Assembly: GCA_023381035.1 (NCBI GenBank)
Contig: JAMCTK010000032.1
Location: forward strand, 1-7,731
DNA from: Patescibacteria group bacterium
GTDB lineage: Bacteria; Patescibacteria; Microgenomatia; Levybacterales; UBA12049
Reading direction: 5' to 3'
DNA: 7,731 nucleotides
In this document: positions 1 through 5,802 of the stretch, one piece after another
Numbering within the stretch: the first letter of the stretch is position 1
Layout of the letters: the number at the start of each line of letters is the position of its first letter
Notes under the pieces: generated by a model
What the model was told of the DNA's origin: nothing
Seen by the model: the letters and a program-made list of their open reading frames with translations, nothing else
Databases searched by the model: none
Position numbers and translations under genes: made by a program

Positions 1-66
1 TTTATTAAATCCAAAACTTTTTCCCTCAAATTCTGTTCCGTCTTCAAATATTAATTTACCAAACAT
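1..66 (-). CDS. carA: Carbamoyl-phosphate synthase small subunit, N-terminal fragment
   Basis: Only the first 22 codons are inside the window; the gene runs off the left edge. CarA is the glutamine amidotransferase subunit that releases ammonia from glutamine for carbamoyl phosphate synthesis. The visible N-terminus reads MFGKLIFEDGTEFEGKSFG, matching the conserved CarA opening (K-L-x-L-E-D-G-T-x-F-x-G-x-S-F-G). The ATG lies 4 bp after the pyrB stop codon, so the two are almost certainly co-transcribed; PyrB consumes the carbamoyl phosphate that CarAB makes. A weak AGGA lies 13 nt upstream of the start, inside the end of pyrB, so translation probably depends partly on coupling. The catalytic Cys-His-Glu region lies outside the window. 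The identification rests on a short match plus the pyrB context. Confidence 0.85.
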   Translation of the reverse strand, partial: MFGKLIFEDGTEFEGKSFGFNK

Positions 67-70
67 CTGT

Positions 71-1015
71 TTAATTTTTTCCTAAGATTAAGCTTAGTAA
101 TGCCATTCGAACAAACATGCCGTTTTTAACTTGAGTTTTTAAATATAATGATCTTGGATCATTATCAACTTCTTTTAAAATTTCTCCCACCCTTGGTAAC
201 GGATGCATTAGAATTGTTTTATTTCCAGCGTATTCATTCATCAATTTTTTTGAAACTACAAACTGATTTTTGACCTTCTCATAATCTTTTTGGTTCTTAA
301 ATCTTTCTTTCTGAACTCTTGTCCAATACCAGAAATCTGCATTTTGAGGCATTTCTTGTTCGTTTTCTATTTCAATCAGTTTTAAGTTTTGAGAAAATTC
401 TTGATACTCCTGACGCGTTAACTTAAGACTTTTAGGGGAAAGAAGATACAGGGTATTTTTTTTGAATTTTGTAAGTCCTCTTATTAAAGAATGGACAGTT
501 CTGCCATTTAGAATGTCGCCTGCGATAACTCCCGTTAAGTTATCCAATTTATTGCAATTCTCATAAATTGTGAATAAATCCAAGAGTGCTTGTGTTGGAT
601 GTTCCCCTACTCCGTCCCCGGCGTTAATGACGGGTATGTCCGCTGCGTCAGCTGCTTGCTGAGCTGCTCCAATTTCGGGATGGCGTATTACTATTGCATC
701 TGAATAAGTTTGAAAAACTTTAATTGTGTCTTCCAAAGTTTCACCTTTGGAAACAGAAGAAAAGGTTTTGGGATCTAATATATCAATAGTGTTCCCTCCG
801 AGACGTTTTACAGCTGCATTAAAAGATCCAAAAGTTCTGCTTGAGGGTTCATAAAACAAAAGAGCTATAAGTTTTCCCCTAAGAGACGAAGGATAAGCAT
901 GTGAGGATTTAATTTTTTTAGTAAGCCTAAAAAGTTGTTGAAGATCTTGAACTGAAAACTGGTTTAACGAAAGAATATCCTTGCCTTTAAATTTTCCATC
1001 AATATTTTTACCCAT
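71..1015 (-). CDS. pyrB: Aspartate carbamoyltransferase catalytic chain
   Basis: This 314-residue enzyme joins carbamoyl phosphate and L-aspartate to give N-carbamoyl-L-aspartate, the committed step of pyrimidine synthesis. Carbamoyl-phosphate-binding residues are present: FYEPSSRTF at 54-62 (S58, S59, R60, T61), SKGET at 89-93 (K90, equivalent to E. coli K84), RHP at 111-113, HPTQ at 139-142, GRTVHSL at 171-177 (R172), TRVQKERF at 232-239 (R233 and Q235 for aspartate) and HPLPR at 271-275. Length is usual for the catalytic chain. Several stretches (VINAGDGVGEHPTQALLD, TRVQKERF, NGMFVRMALL) resemble the ATCase domain of eukaryotic CAD more than E. coli PyrB. No regulatory chain (pyrI) is visible. 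The ATG at 1015 directly follows a T7 run and hairpin and has no Shine-Dalgarno site. carA follows 4 bp after the TAA stop. Confidence 0.97.
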   Translation of the reverse strand: MGKNIDGKFKGKDILSLNQFSVQDLQQLFRLTKKIKSSHAYPSSLRGKLIALLFYEPSSRTFGSFNAAVKRLGGNTIDILDPKTFSSVSKGETLEDTIKVFQTYSDAIVIRHPEIGAAQQAADAADIPVINAGDGVGEHPTQALLDLFTIYENCNKLDNLTGVIAGDILNGRTVHSLIRGLTKFKKNTLYLLSPKSLKLTRQEYQEFSQNLKLIEIENEQEMPQNADFWYWTRVQKERFKNQKDYEKVKNQFVVSKKLMNEYAGNKTILMHPLPRVGEILKEVDNDPRSLYLKTQVKNGMFVRMALLSLILGKN

Positions 1016-1046
1016 AAAAAAACCAGAGGACAGTTTCTCGCTCTGG
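1016..1046 (-). terminator. Intrinsic-terminator-like hairpin abutting the pyrB start (candidate attenuator)
   Basis: Read on the minus strand, CCAGAG (1046-1041) pairs with CTCTGG (1028-1023). With one bulged C the stem extends by GA/TC, leaving the 7-nt loop GAAACTG. Seven T residues (1022-1016) follow, and the next base is the A of the pyrB ATG. Stem plus T-run is the form of a rho-independent terminator. It is the first one met downstream of folD on this strand, so it could stop readthrough from the gyrase cluster. Because it ends exactly at the pyrB start codon, it could also act as a leader attenuator. The structure is seen; the regulatory role is inference. Confidence 0.6.
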
Positions 1047-1052
1047 GATTAA

Positions 1053-1081
1053 AGTTTACAGGAATTAGCTTGGTCAGTCAA
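1053..1081 (-). promoter_or_regulatory. Candidate sigma70-type promoter for pyrB-carA
   Basis: On the minus strand a TTGACT -35 box (1081-1076) is separated by 17 bp from a TAAACT -10 box (1058-1053). The -35 matches consensus at 5 of 6 positions and the -10 at 4 of 6. A start 6-8 nt downstream would fall near 1045-1048, at the first base of the terminator-like hairpin, giving a leader of about 30 nt that is nearly all hairpin and T-run. An overlapping TTTAAT at 1053-1048 (5 of 6) lacks a good -35 at the right distance; if used, the transcript would start inside the hairpin. Confidence 0.5.
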
Positions 1082-1103
1082 CATCTATTTTAAATAGTCA
1101 GTC
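1073..1103. repeat. Palindrome between two direct GTCAGTC repeats in the divergent control region
   Basis: GTCAGTC occurs at 1073-1079 and again at 1097-1103 in the same orientation, 24 bp apart. Between them, CTATTT-T-AAATAG at 1085-1097 is a perfect 6-bp inverted repeat around one central base. The first repeat overlaps the pyrB -35 box (1076-1081), and the block ends 12 bp before the -35 box of the plus-strand gene. This layout suits an operator able to affect both promoters, but no regulator is encoded nearby and the palindrome is A/T-rich, so chance is possible. Confidence 0.4.
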
Positions 1104-1115
1104 GGGAATCGCTTT

Positions 1116-1151
1116 TTGACAAGCTCATGGGAAAATGGTACTATTCCAGCC
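1116..1151 (+). promoter_or_regulatory. Strong extended -10 promoter driving a probably leaderless transcript
   Basis: The sequence has a perfect TTGACA -35 (1116-1121), a 17-bp spacer, and TACTAT (1139-1144) as -10 (5 of 6), preceded by an extended -10 TGG (1136-1138). Seven bases (1145-1151) separate the -10 from an ATG at 1152, so the expected transcription start is at or within a base of that ATG. This is the best promoter match in the window. It also shows that TTG at 1116, which would open a longer reading frame, is the -35 box rather than a start codon. Confidence 0.8.
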
Positions 1152-1568
1152 ATGCCGAACAAAGAAATCCCATTGGAAACAAGGATGAGTCGAGGCGATT
1201 TTCTTAAAAAAACTGGACTTGCTTCAATTGTCTTGGTTTTTTCTGCAAGTGAACATGCTAAGGCTTTTAAAAAAAGCAAAAATACTAAAAGTGAACCTTC
1301 TCGAGAAATAGAATACACAGTAGGTGGGGCTGGTATTGGAGCAGTTGTTGGAGCAGGAGCAACGCTTTCGGGTAACGTGAATACAGAATATGTAGAGAAA
1401 TTTAGTTATTACAAGGTTTCCAGAAGAGGTTTGGCTCGAATCGGTGCAGGGTTATTGTCGGGTTTAGTTTTTGGAGGAATTTCAGGAAATCAACTTAGTA
1501 GAAGAGAAAATCATGAACGTGCATTAAGAAATTCCTCTGAACAACCACCAGTTCAGCCTAAAAGTTAG
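1152..1568 (+). CDS. Small exported or membrane-associated glycine-zipper protein with Tat-like signal
   Basis: I do not recognise a named family for this 138-residue protein. Residues 12-38 look like a Tat signal, MSRGDFLKKTG plus a hydrophobic stretch (LASIVLVFSAS) and an AKA cleavage-like site, but the twin arginine is Arg-Gly. A Lys/Ser-rich linker (39-52) follows. Two glycine-zipper helices come next: 57-74 with G59-xxx-G63-xxx-G67, and 93-112 with G100, G104, G108 and G112 spaced by four. A polar tail rich in Arg, Glu, Pro and Gln ends the protein. Glycine-zipper hairpins are typical of small envelope-associated proteins. I chose ATG 1152 because the promoter ends there; ATG 1185, which starts exactly at the Tat-like segment, is the alternative. 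It is the only plus-strand gene, and its last 11 bp overlap the end of folD. Confidence 0.72.
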   Translation: MPNKEIPLETRMSRGDFLKKTGLASIVLVFSASEHAKAFKKSKNTKSEPSREIEYTVGGAGIGAVVGAGATLSGNVNTEYVEKFSYYKVSRRGLARIGAGLLSGLVFGGISGNQLSRRENHERALRNSSEQPPVQPKS

Positions 1569-2427
1569 GATCTATTGCCAGAATCAAATTCTTCAAAAGC
1601 ATTGCCACATTAATGGGGCCAACGCCTCCAGGAACAGGAGTATAATAACTGGCTATTTTAGCTATTTCTTCCTGGACATAGTCAGGATACAATTTTCCAT
1701 CTTCTCTTTTCTTATGCATGCCAATCCCAATTACGATTGCTCCCTTTTTAACCTCATTGGTTCTTATCACGTCTCTTCCGACAGTAGAAATTAAAATTTC
1801 AGAGGATTTAATTATTTCTCCTGGATTTAATGTCTTGCTGTCAACGATCAAGGGTTTAATTCCCAATTTGCGGAATAGATTTATTACTGGTTTTCCGCCC
1901 GTTGGTCCTTTTCCAACTACAACGATATTTTTTAGTTTTAGCCATACGTTAAAAGAAAAACAAGTTCTTCCTTGAGTCTGTGACTCTCTTAGTTGAATAT
2001 CTGAGTGGATAACTTTAAGAATCTCAAGAACAGCCTCTGCTATTGGTTCAATAAATTTTGAATTAGGTAAAAATCCGTCAATATCTTTTTCCGGTATAAC
2101 TATATCTTTCGCCCATTGTTCATCAATATGTTGAGGAAGCGGTCTTTGAATTATTATTCCATGAATTTTTGGGTTTACGTTTAATTTCTTGACTAATTCT
2201 TCTATTTCGTCTTGTTTAGTGAAGTCTTCAAAACTATAAATAGATGTTTTTGCGCCAATATATTCCGACTTTATTTTTTTTTGATTAACATAGCTAATGG
2301 AAGCAGGGTTATTGCCAACTAGAATTATGGCCAAATGAGGAATAATATGTCTTTTTTTAAGTAGGATAATTTTTTGCTTGAGGTCTTCAAAAATTTGCTC
2401 TGCAATCTTTTTACCGTCAACTTTCAT
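1558..2427 (-). CDS. folD: Bifunctional methylenetetrahydrofolate dehydrogenase / methenyltetrahydrofolate cyclohydrolase
   Basis: This 289-residue cytosolic enzyme interconverts 5,10-methylene-, 5,10-methenyl- and 10-formyl-tetrahydrofolate with NADP(H), feeding one-carbon units to purine and thymidylate synthesis. Evidence: [14 protein letters not shown] at 40-53 (Y46 and K50 match the catalytic Tyr/Lys), [11 protein letters not shown] at 90-100, KDIDGF at 114-119 (D117), a Rossmann loop GKGPTGGKP at 172-180, and the signature PVPGGVGP at 264-271. Oddities: the usual PCTP segment is replaced by EPIA (127-130), QLPLP is QRPLP, the nucleotide loop is GKGPTGG instead of GRSxxVG, and about 17 extra residues (roughly 141-160) precede the Rossmann strand. 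The ATG overlaps the end of gyrA by 11 bp with no Shine-Dalgarno, implying translational coupling. The 3' end overlaps the convergent plus-strand gene by 11 bp. Confidence 0.94.
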   Translation of the reverse strand: MKVDGKKIAEQIFEDLKQKIILLKKRHIIPHLAIILVGNNPASISYVNQKKIKSEYIGAKTSIYSFEDFTKQDEIEELVKKLNVNPKIHGIIIQRPLPQHIDEQWAKDIVIPEKDIDGFLPNSKFIEPIAEAVLEILKVIHSDIQLRESQTQGRTCFSFNVWLKLKNIVVVGKGPTGGKPVINLFRKLGIKPLIVDSKTLNPGEIIKSSEILISTVGRDVIRTNEVKKGAIVIGIGMHKKREDGKLYPDYVQEEIAKIASYYTPVPGGVGPINVAMLLKNLILAIDPNF

Positions 2428-4912
2428 CGTCTATGTAGGTAGCAGATGCAACATGGTCATTAGGATTTGAAAATCTCATTAGAATTACTCCTTGTGTATC
2501 GCGGGAAAGCTTTGGGATTGAGCTTAATTCCAGTTTAACAATCTGTCCTTTTACAGAAGTAATAATCAATTCCTTGCAATTATCAGGAACAACTTGTGCA
2601 AATACGACTTTTCCTGTTTTTGGAGTAACTTTGGCGATCTTAACTCCCTGTCCTCCTCTGGTTTGACCCCTGAATAATTTAGATGAGGTTTTTTTACCAA
2701 GTCCTTTTTCCATAATCGTTAATAATTCTACCTCGTGGGTGTTGTCAATAATATCCATCCCTTTGACTTGGTCATCTTCTAAGAGTTTAATACCTCTTAC
2801 TCCCCTTGTGGCTCTTCCCATTGGCCTTGATTCTTTTTCGGAAAATCTTATTGCCTTACCGTTTTTGGTTGCAAGAATTACATCATTTTCACCATCGGTT
2901 AATTTACTCCAGGCAAGCTCATCACCTTTATCCAGTTTTATGGCTAAAATTCCCGTTCTTCTAATATTTTCAAACTCTGAAAGCTTGGATTTTTTAACAG
3001 TTCCTTTGCGAGTTGTCAGGAATATAAATCCTCCTTTTTGATCTTTTTTGTAACTGATGAATGATTCCACTCTTTCTCCTGATTCTATGTTGAGTAGGTT
3101 GACGATCGCCGTGCCCTTGCTGGTTCTTGAAGATTCATTTATTTCGTATGCTCTTAACTGATAAACCTTTCCCTTATTAGTGAAGAACAAAAGATTGTCG
3201 TGAGTTTGTGCATAGTGAATATGTGCTATGGAGTCTTCATCTTTGGTTGTCATTCCTCTTATTCCTTTACCGCCTCTGTGTTGGGTTTTGAAGCTAAGAA
3301 GGCTTTGTCTTTTAACATAACCTGTTGAGGTTAAAGTTATGACGGTAGGTTCGTTCGCAATTAAGTCTTCATCGGAAAATTCTCCAACTTTACTTTTGTA
3401 TACCTTAGTTCTTCGTCCGTCGCCATACTTTTCTTTTAATCTAACAAGCTCTCCTTTTACAACATCTAATATTTTGTTAGGATGAGCAAGTAAATCTTCA
3501 AGATATTCTATTGTTTCTTTAACCATTTGGTATTCATCTTCTATTTTCTGTCTTTCAAGTGCTGCCAGCCTTCTGAGCTGAAGATCAAGAATAGCTGTTG
3601 CTTGAAGTTCTGATAGCTTGAACTTCTCCATTAAGTTTTTCTTTGCATCGTCTTGTGTTTTTGATTCGCGGATAGTCTTGATAACGGCGTCAAGATTTTC
3701 GACCGCAATCTTAAGACCTTCTAGTATATGAAGTCTTGCTTTAGCTTGTTTAAGTTCAAACTCTGATCTTTTTCTAACAACAGCGTATCTATGCTTAATG
3801 TATTCTTCCAATATTGTTTTGAGGTTTAGAGTTTGTGGTGTTCCATCGACCAGCGCAACGATATTTGCCGGGAAAGAAGTCTGAAGAGCAGTATGCTTAA
3901 AAAGATTATTTAATATTTTTTTCGGCGATGAATCTCTTTTTAGTTCAACAACAACTCTTGTGCCTTGTCTGTCTGATTCATCTCTTAGATCGGAAATTCC
4001 TTCGATTTTCTTTTCTTTTGCTAAATCAGCAATGCGAGCAACAAGCATGGCTTTGTTAACTTGGTACGGAAGTTCCGTAATGATAATGGCAGATTTTCCA
4101 CCACTGATCTCTTCGATATCTGCTTTACCTCGAATAATAATTCTGCCTTTACCCGTTGTGTAGACGCTTCTGATCTGCTCAATGTCGTAAATTGCTCCTG
4201 CAGTTGGAAAATCAGGACCTTTTACATGTTCCAAAAGTTCGTCAATTGTTACGTCAGATGTAATTGAGAGTTTACCTTTTCCGTCATGATCAAACTTGGT
4301 TTTTCCGATCATGTGATTTATTGCATCGATTAATTCCGAAAGATTGTGGGGTGGAATTTTTGTAGCCATTCCAACAGCAATACCTTCGGAGCCCATAAGT
4401 AAAAGATTCGGAAGCAAGCTTGGTAAGAATAAAGGTTCCTTAAGGGATCCGTCGAAATTGTCCAGATAGTCAACAGTTTCCTTGTCTAAGTCGCGCAACA
4501 TCTCATCAGATATTGCTGCCATTCTGGCCTCTGTGTAACGCATATGGGCTGGTGGATCTCCATCCATTGAACCGAAGTTTCCTTGCCCATCAATTAAGGG
4601 ATAACGCATGGAAAAGTCTTGAGCCATCCTTACTAAGGAATCATAGATTGGAATATCTCCATGAGGATGGTATTTTCCCATAACTTCTCCGACAATCTTT
4701 GCACATTTTGAGAATTTTGCCGAATGAGTAAGGTTTATTTCATGCATTGCATAAAGGATTCTGCGGTGTACAGGCTTTAAGCCGTCCCTTACATCCGGCA
4801 GTGCACGAGAAACAATAACCGACATGGCATAATCAAGATATGCTTTTTTAACCTCGGAAGTAATTTCTACTTGCTCAATTCTACCTATATTGTTTTTTGC
4901 TTCTTCTTCCAT
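2417..4912 (-). CDS. gyrA: DNA gyrase subunit A
   Basis: This 831-residue subunit breaks and rejoins DNA; with GyrB it forms the A2B2 gyrase that introduces negative supercoils. The winged-helix/tower region starts near 15, with [20 protein letters not shown] at 28-47. The quinolone-pocket segment is [11 protein letters not shown] (81-91), and catalytic Tyr126 lies in MRYTEARM. A coiled-coil hinge (about 375-490) carries [14 protein letters not shown]. The C-terminal domain has six repeats of the GxVxxxxL type (from about 531, 581, 637, 685, 737 and 789), matching the six-bladed pinwheel. The GyrA box is QHRGGKG (544-550; consensus Q-R-R-G-G-K/R-G), which favours GyrA over ParC. Extra residues (about 204-220) precede the KGPDFPTAG motif, and the acidic tail is short (DDES). 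Position 87 is Ile where E. coli has Ser83. The TGA stop overlaps the folD start by 11 bp; no Shine-Dalgarno precedes the ATG. Confidence 0.97.
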   Translation of the reverse strand: MEEEAKNNIGRIEQVEITSEVKKAYLDYAMSVIVSRALPDVRDGLKPVHRRILYAMHEINLTHSAKFSKCAKIVGEVMGKYHPHGDIPIYDSLVRMAQDFSMRYPLIDGQGNFGSMDGDPPAHMRYTEARMAAISDEMLRDLDKETVDYLDNFDGSLKEPLFLPSLLPNLLLMGSEGIAVGMATKIPPHNLSELIDAINHMIGKTKFDHDGKGKLSITSDVTIDELLEHVKGPDFPTAGAIYDIEQIRSVYTTGKGRIIIRGKADIEEISGGKSAIIITELPYQVNKAMLVARIADLAKEKKIEGISDLRDESDRQGTRVVVELKRDSSPKKILNNLFKHTALQTSFPANIVALVDGTPQTLNLKTILEEYIKHRYAVVRKRSEFELKQAKARLHILEGLKIAVENLDAVIKTIRESKTQDDAKKNLMEKFKLSELQATAILDLQLRRLAALERQKIEDEYQMVKETIEYLEDLLAHPNKILDVVKGELVRLKEKYGDGRRTKVYKSKVGEFSDEDLIANEPTVITLTSTGYVKRQSLLSFKTQHRGGKGIRGMTTKDEDSIAHIHYAQTHDNLLFFTNKGKVYQLRAYEINESSRTSKGTAIVNLLNIESGERVESFISYKKDQKGGFIFLTTRKGTVKKSKLSEFENIRRTGILAIKLDKGDELAWSKLTDGENDVILATKNGKAIRFSEKESRPMGRATRGVRGIKLLEDDQVKGMDIIDNTHEVELLTIMEKGLGKKTSSKLFRGQTRGGQGVKIAKVTPKTGKVVFAQVVPDNCKELIITSVKGQIVKLELSSIPKLSRDTQGVILMRFSNPNDHVASATYIDDES

Positions 4913-4987
4913 ATTTGTATAAATTAAATTCTAATTCAAAACAAAAATATCTTACCATTTAGATTAAGTAAAATTAATCTATGGCAG
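4913..4987 (-). promoter_or_regulatory. ppa-gyrA intergenic region with inverted repeat and possible weak promoter
   Basis: This 75-bp gap is the only real break between gyrB and folD. AGATTAA (4961-4967) and TTAATCT (4974-4980) form a perfect 7-bp inverted repeat around a 6-bp spacer. No T-run follows on the minus strand, so an operator fits better than a terminator. On the minus strand TTGTTT (4944-4939), 17 bp, then TATACA (4921-4916) resembles a promoter, but its -10 lies only 3 bp from the gyrA ATG, which would place transcription start inside the codon. TTTAAT at 4928-4923 has better geometry but no matching -35. The area is very AT-rich, so these matches are weak. Confidence 0.3.
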
Positions 4988-5500
4988 TTATTTAATTGCT
5001 TTTTTTACAGTCTCTAAGGCCTCTGTCTTTCCTTTCCAGTCTTTTAATTTGACCCACTTACCAGGTTCCAATGTTTTGTAATTTTCAAAAAAATGTTTAA
5101 TCTTGTTTTTAATCGCTTCAGGAATATCTTTTACATCTTCATACGAACCAAACAAGGGATCTATTTTTTTGGTCGGAACTGCAACAATTTTTGTATCGTT
5201 ACCGGCTTCGTCCTCCATTTCCAAATAACCAATAGGCTTTGAAGGAATAACCGTTCCCGGAGAAAGCACTTGATCAGACAAAACTATTACGTCTAAAGGA
5301 TCACCGTCATCTGCTAAAGTATTTGGAACAAATCCATAATTAAAAGGAAAGTTCATTGCTGTGTAGAGAAATCTGTCAACAAAAACTATTCCGCTTTCTT
5401 TATCCAGTTCATATTTAATATTGCTGTCTTTTGGTATTTCTATGAAAACATTCAACTCTTCCGGCGGGTTTTTTCCAACCGGTAATTTTTTAATGTCCAA
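4988..5500 (-). CDS. ppa: Inorganic pyrophosphatase, family I
   Basis: This 170-residue soluble enzyme hydrolyses pyrophosphate to two phosphates with Mg2+, pulling DNA, RNA and aminoacyl-tRNA synthesis forward. Key residues fall at the same numbers as in E. coli: DGDPLD with D65, D67 and D70; EDEAGNDTK with D97, D102 and K104; and ENYK with Y141 and K142. Conserved blocks include [10 protein letters not shown] (28-37), [12 protein letters not shown] (41-52) and [10 protein letters not shown] (146-155). Length is typical of bacterial family I enzymes. The start is TTG at 5500: an in-frame TGA lies only two codons upstream and a perfect Shine-Dalgarno site is correctly spaced. The first 11 bp overlap the end of the upstream membrane-protein gene. 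Its place between gyrB and gyrA is unusual, but no missing residue or truncation is seen. Confidence 0.97.
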   Translation of the reverse strand: MDIKKLPVGKNPPEELNVFIEIPKDSNIKYELDKESGIVFVDRFLYTAMNFPFNYGFVPNTLADDGDPLDVIVLSDQVLSPGTVIPSKPIGYLEMEDEAGNDTKIVAVPTKKIDPLFGSYEDVKDIPEAIKNKIKHFFENYKTLEPGKWVKLKDWKGKTEALETVKKAIK

Positions 5501-5801
5501 GATTATTCACCTCCTTTTTCTTATATCCACCTTTTTTATATGTTAACCCTTTGTGCTTTTCTATGAAAACAATTGTTTTATGCCAATTTGTATAAATGTG
5601 TCCAATTGTATCCATAATTACAATTCCTAGTCCAAGAGCAAATATAATTGCTCCGAGATTTAAATCGTTTAAAATTATGATTAATCCAACAATCATTAAA
5701 ATTAAGCCTATGACCCCTTTATGGATGTGATATCCAAACGGAGTTGCCCAAAATTTGGAAGGTGTGTCGATTGTAAAATGTCGCATACTTATTTTCTTCA
5801 T
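5490..5801 (-). CDS. Small two-helix membrane protein of unknown function
   Basis: I do not recognise this 103-residue protein. It has a polar N-terminus ([18 protein letters not shown]), then two hydrophobic segments at about 29-45 ([16 protein letters not shown]) and 49-64 ([15 protein letters not shown]) joined by the short turn NDLN, so a tight transmembrane hairpin is likely. The C-terminus is strongly basic ([18 protein letters not shown]), suggesting both ends face the cytoplasm by the positive-inside rule. A motif [12 protein letters not shown] (64-75) follows the second helix. Histidines occur at H8, H25, H27, H68, H74 and H83, but no metal-site pattern is clear. The ATG comes one base after the gyrB TAA stop without a Shine-Dalgarno; an internal ATG at codon 6 (5786) is an alternative start. 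The gene overlaps ppa by 11 bp, so it belongs to the same transcript and probably is real. Confidence 0.75.
   Translation of the reverse strand: MKKISMRHFTIDTPSKFWATPFGYHIHKGVIGLILMIVGLIIILNDLNLGAIIFALGLGIVIMDTIGHIYTNWHKTIVFIEKHKGLTYKKGGYKKKEVNNLGH
5507..5516 (-). promoter_or_regulatory. Perfect Shine-Dalgarno site for ppa, fixing a TTG start
   Basis: On the minus strand the sequence reads AAGGAGGTGA, fully complementary to the canonical 16S rRNA tail, with 9 nt between GGAGG and the TTG start codon at 5500. It lies within the last codons (KEVN) of the upstream membrane-protein gene. It is the only strong ribosome binding site in the window: gyrA, folD, pyrB and the membrane-protein gene show none, and carA has only a distant AGGA. 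Confidence 0.9.
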
Positions 5802-5802
5802 A

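Noticed and set aside
1016..1050. PyrR-binding loop in the pyrB leader
   Set aside because: AATCCCAGAGCGAG resembles part of the PyrR consensus (ARUCCNGNGAGGYU) but the GAGGYU half does not align without gaps.
1116..1151. TTG at 1116 as the start of a 150-residue version of the plus-strand protein
   Set aside because: These bases form the TTGACA -35 and TACTAT -10 boxes directly ahead of ATG 1152, and the added residues look unlike protein leader sequence.
1085..1318. Minus-strand 77-codon frame antisense to the start of the glycine-zipper gene
   Set aside because: It covers both divergent promoters and the reverse complement of a more convincing signal-peptide gene; no ribosome site or recognisable motif.
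1718..1975. Plus-strand 85-codon frame inside folD
   Set aside because: It mirrors the Rossmann region of folD and has no promoter or ribosome site.
2414..2419. Recoded TGA (glycine) as in some candidate phyla
   Set aside because: TGA ends gyrA and no gene contains an internal TGA. The test is weak, since a TAA follows two codons later, but the standard code explains every frame.
2739..4267. Plus-strand frames of 67-100 codons inside gyrA
   Set aside because: They are antisense to conserved gyrA blocks, with low-complexity Ser/Leu/Ile composition typical of shadow frames.
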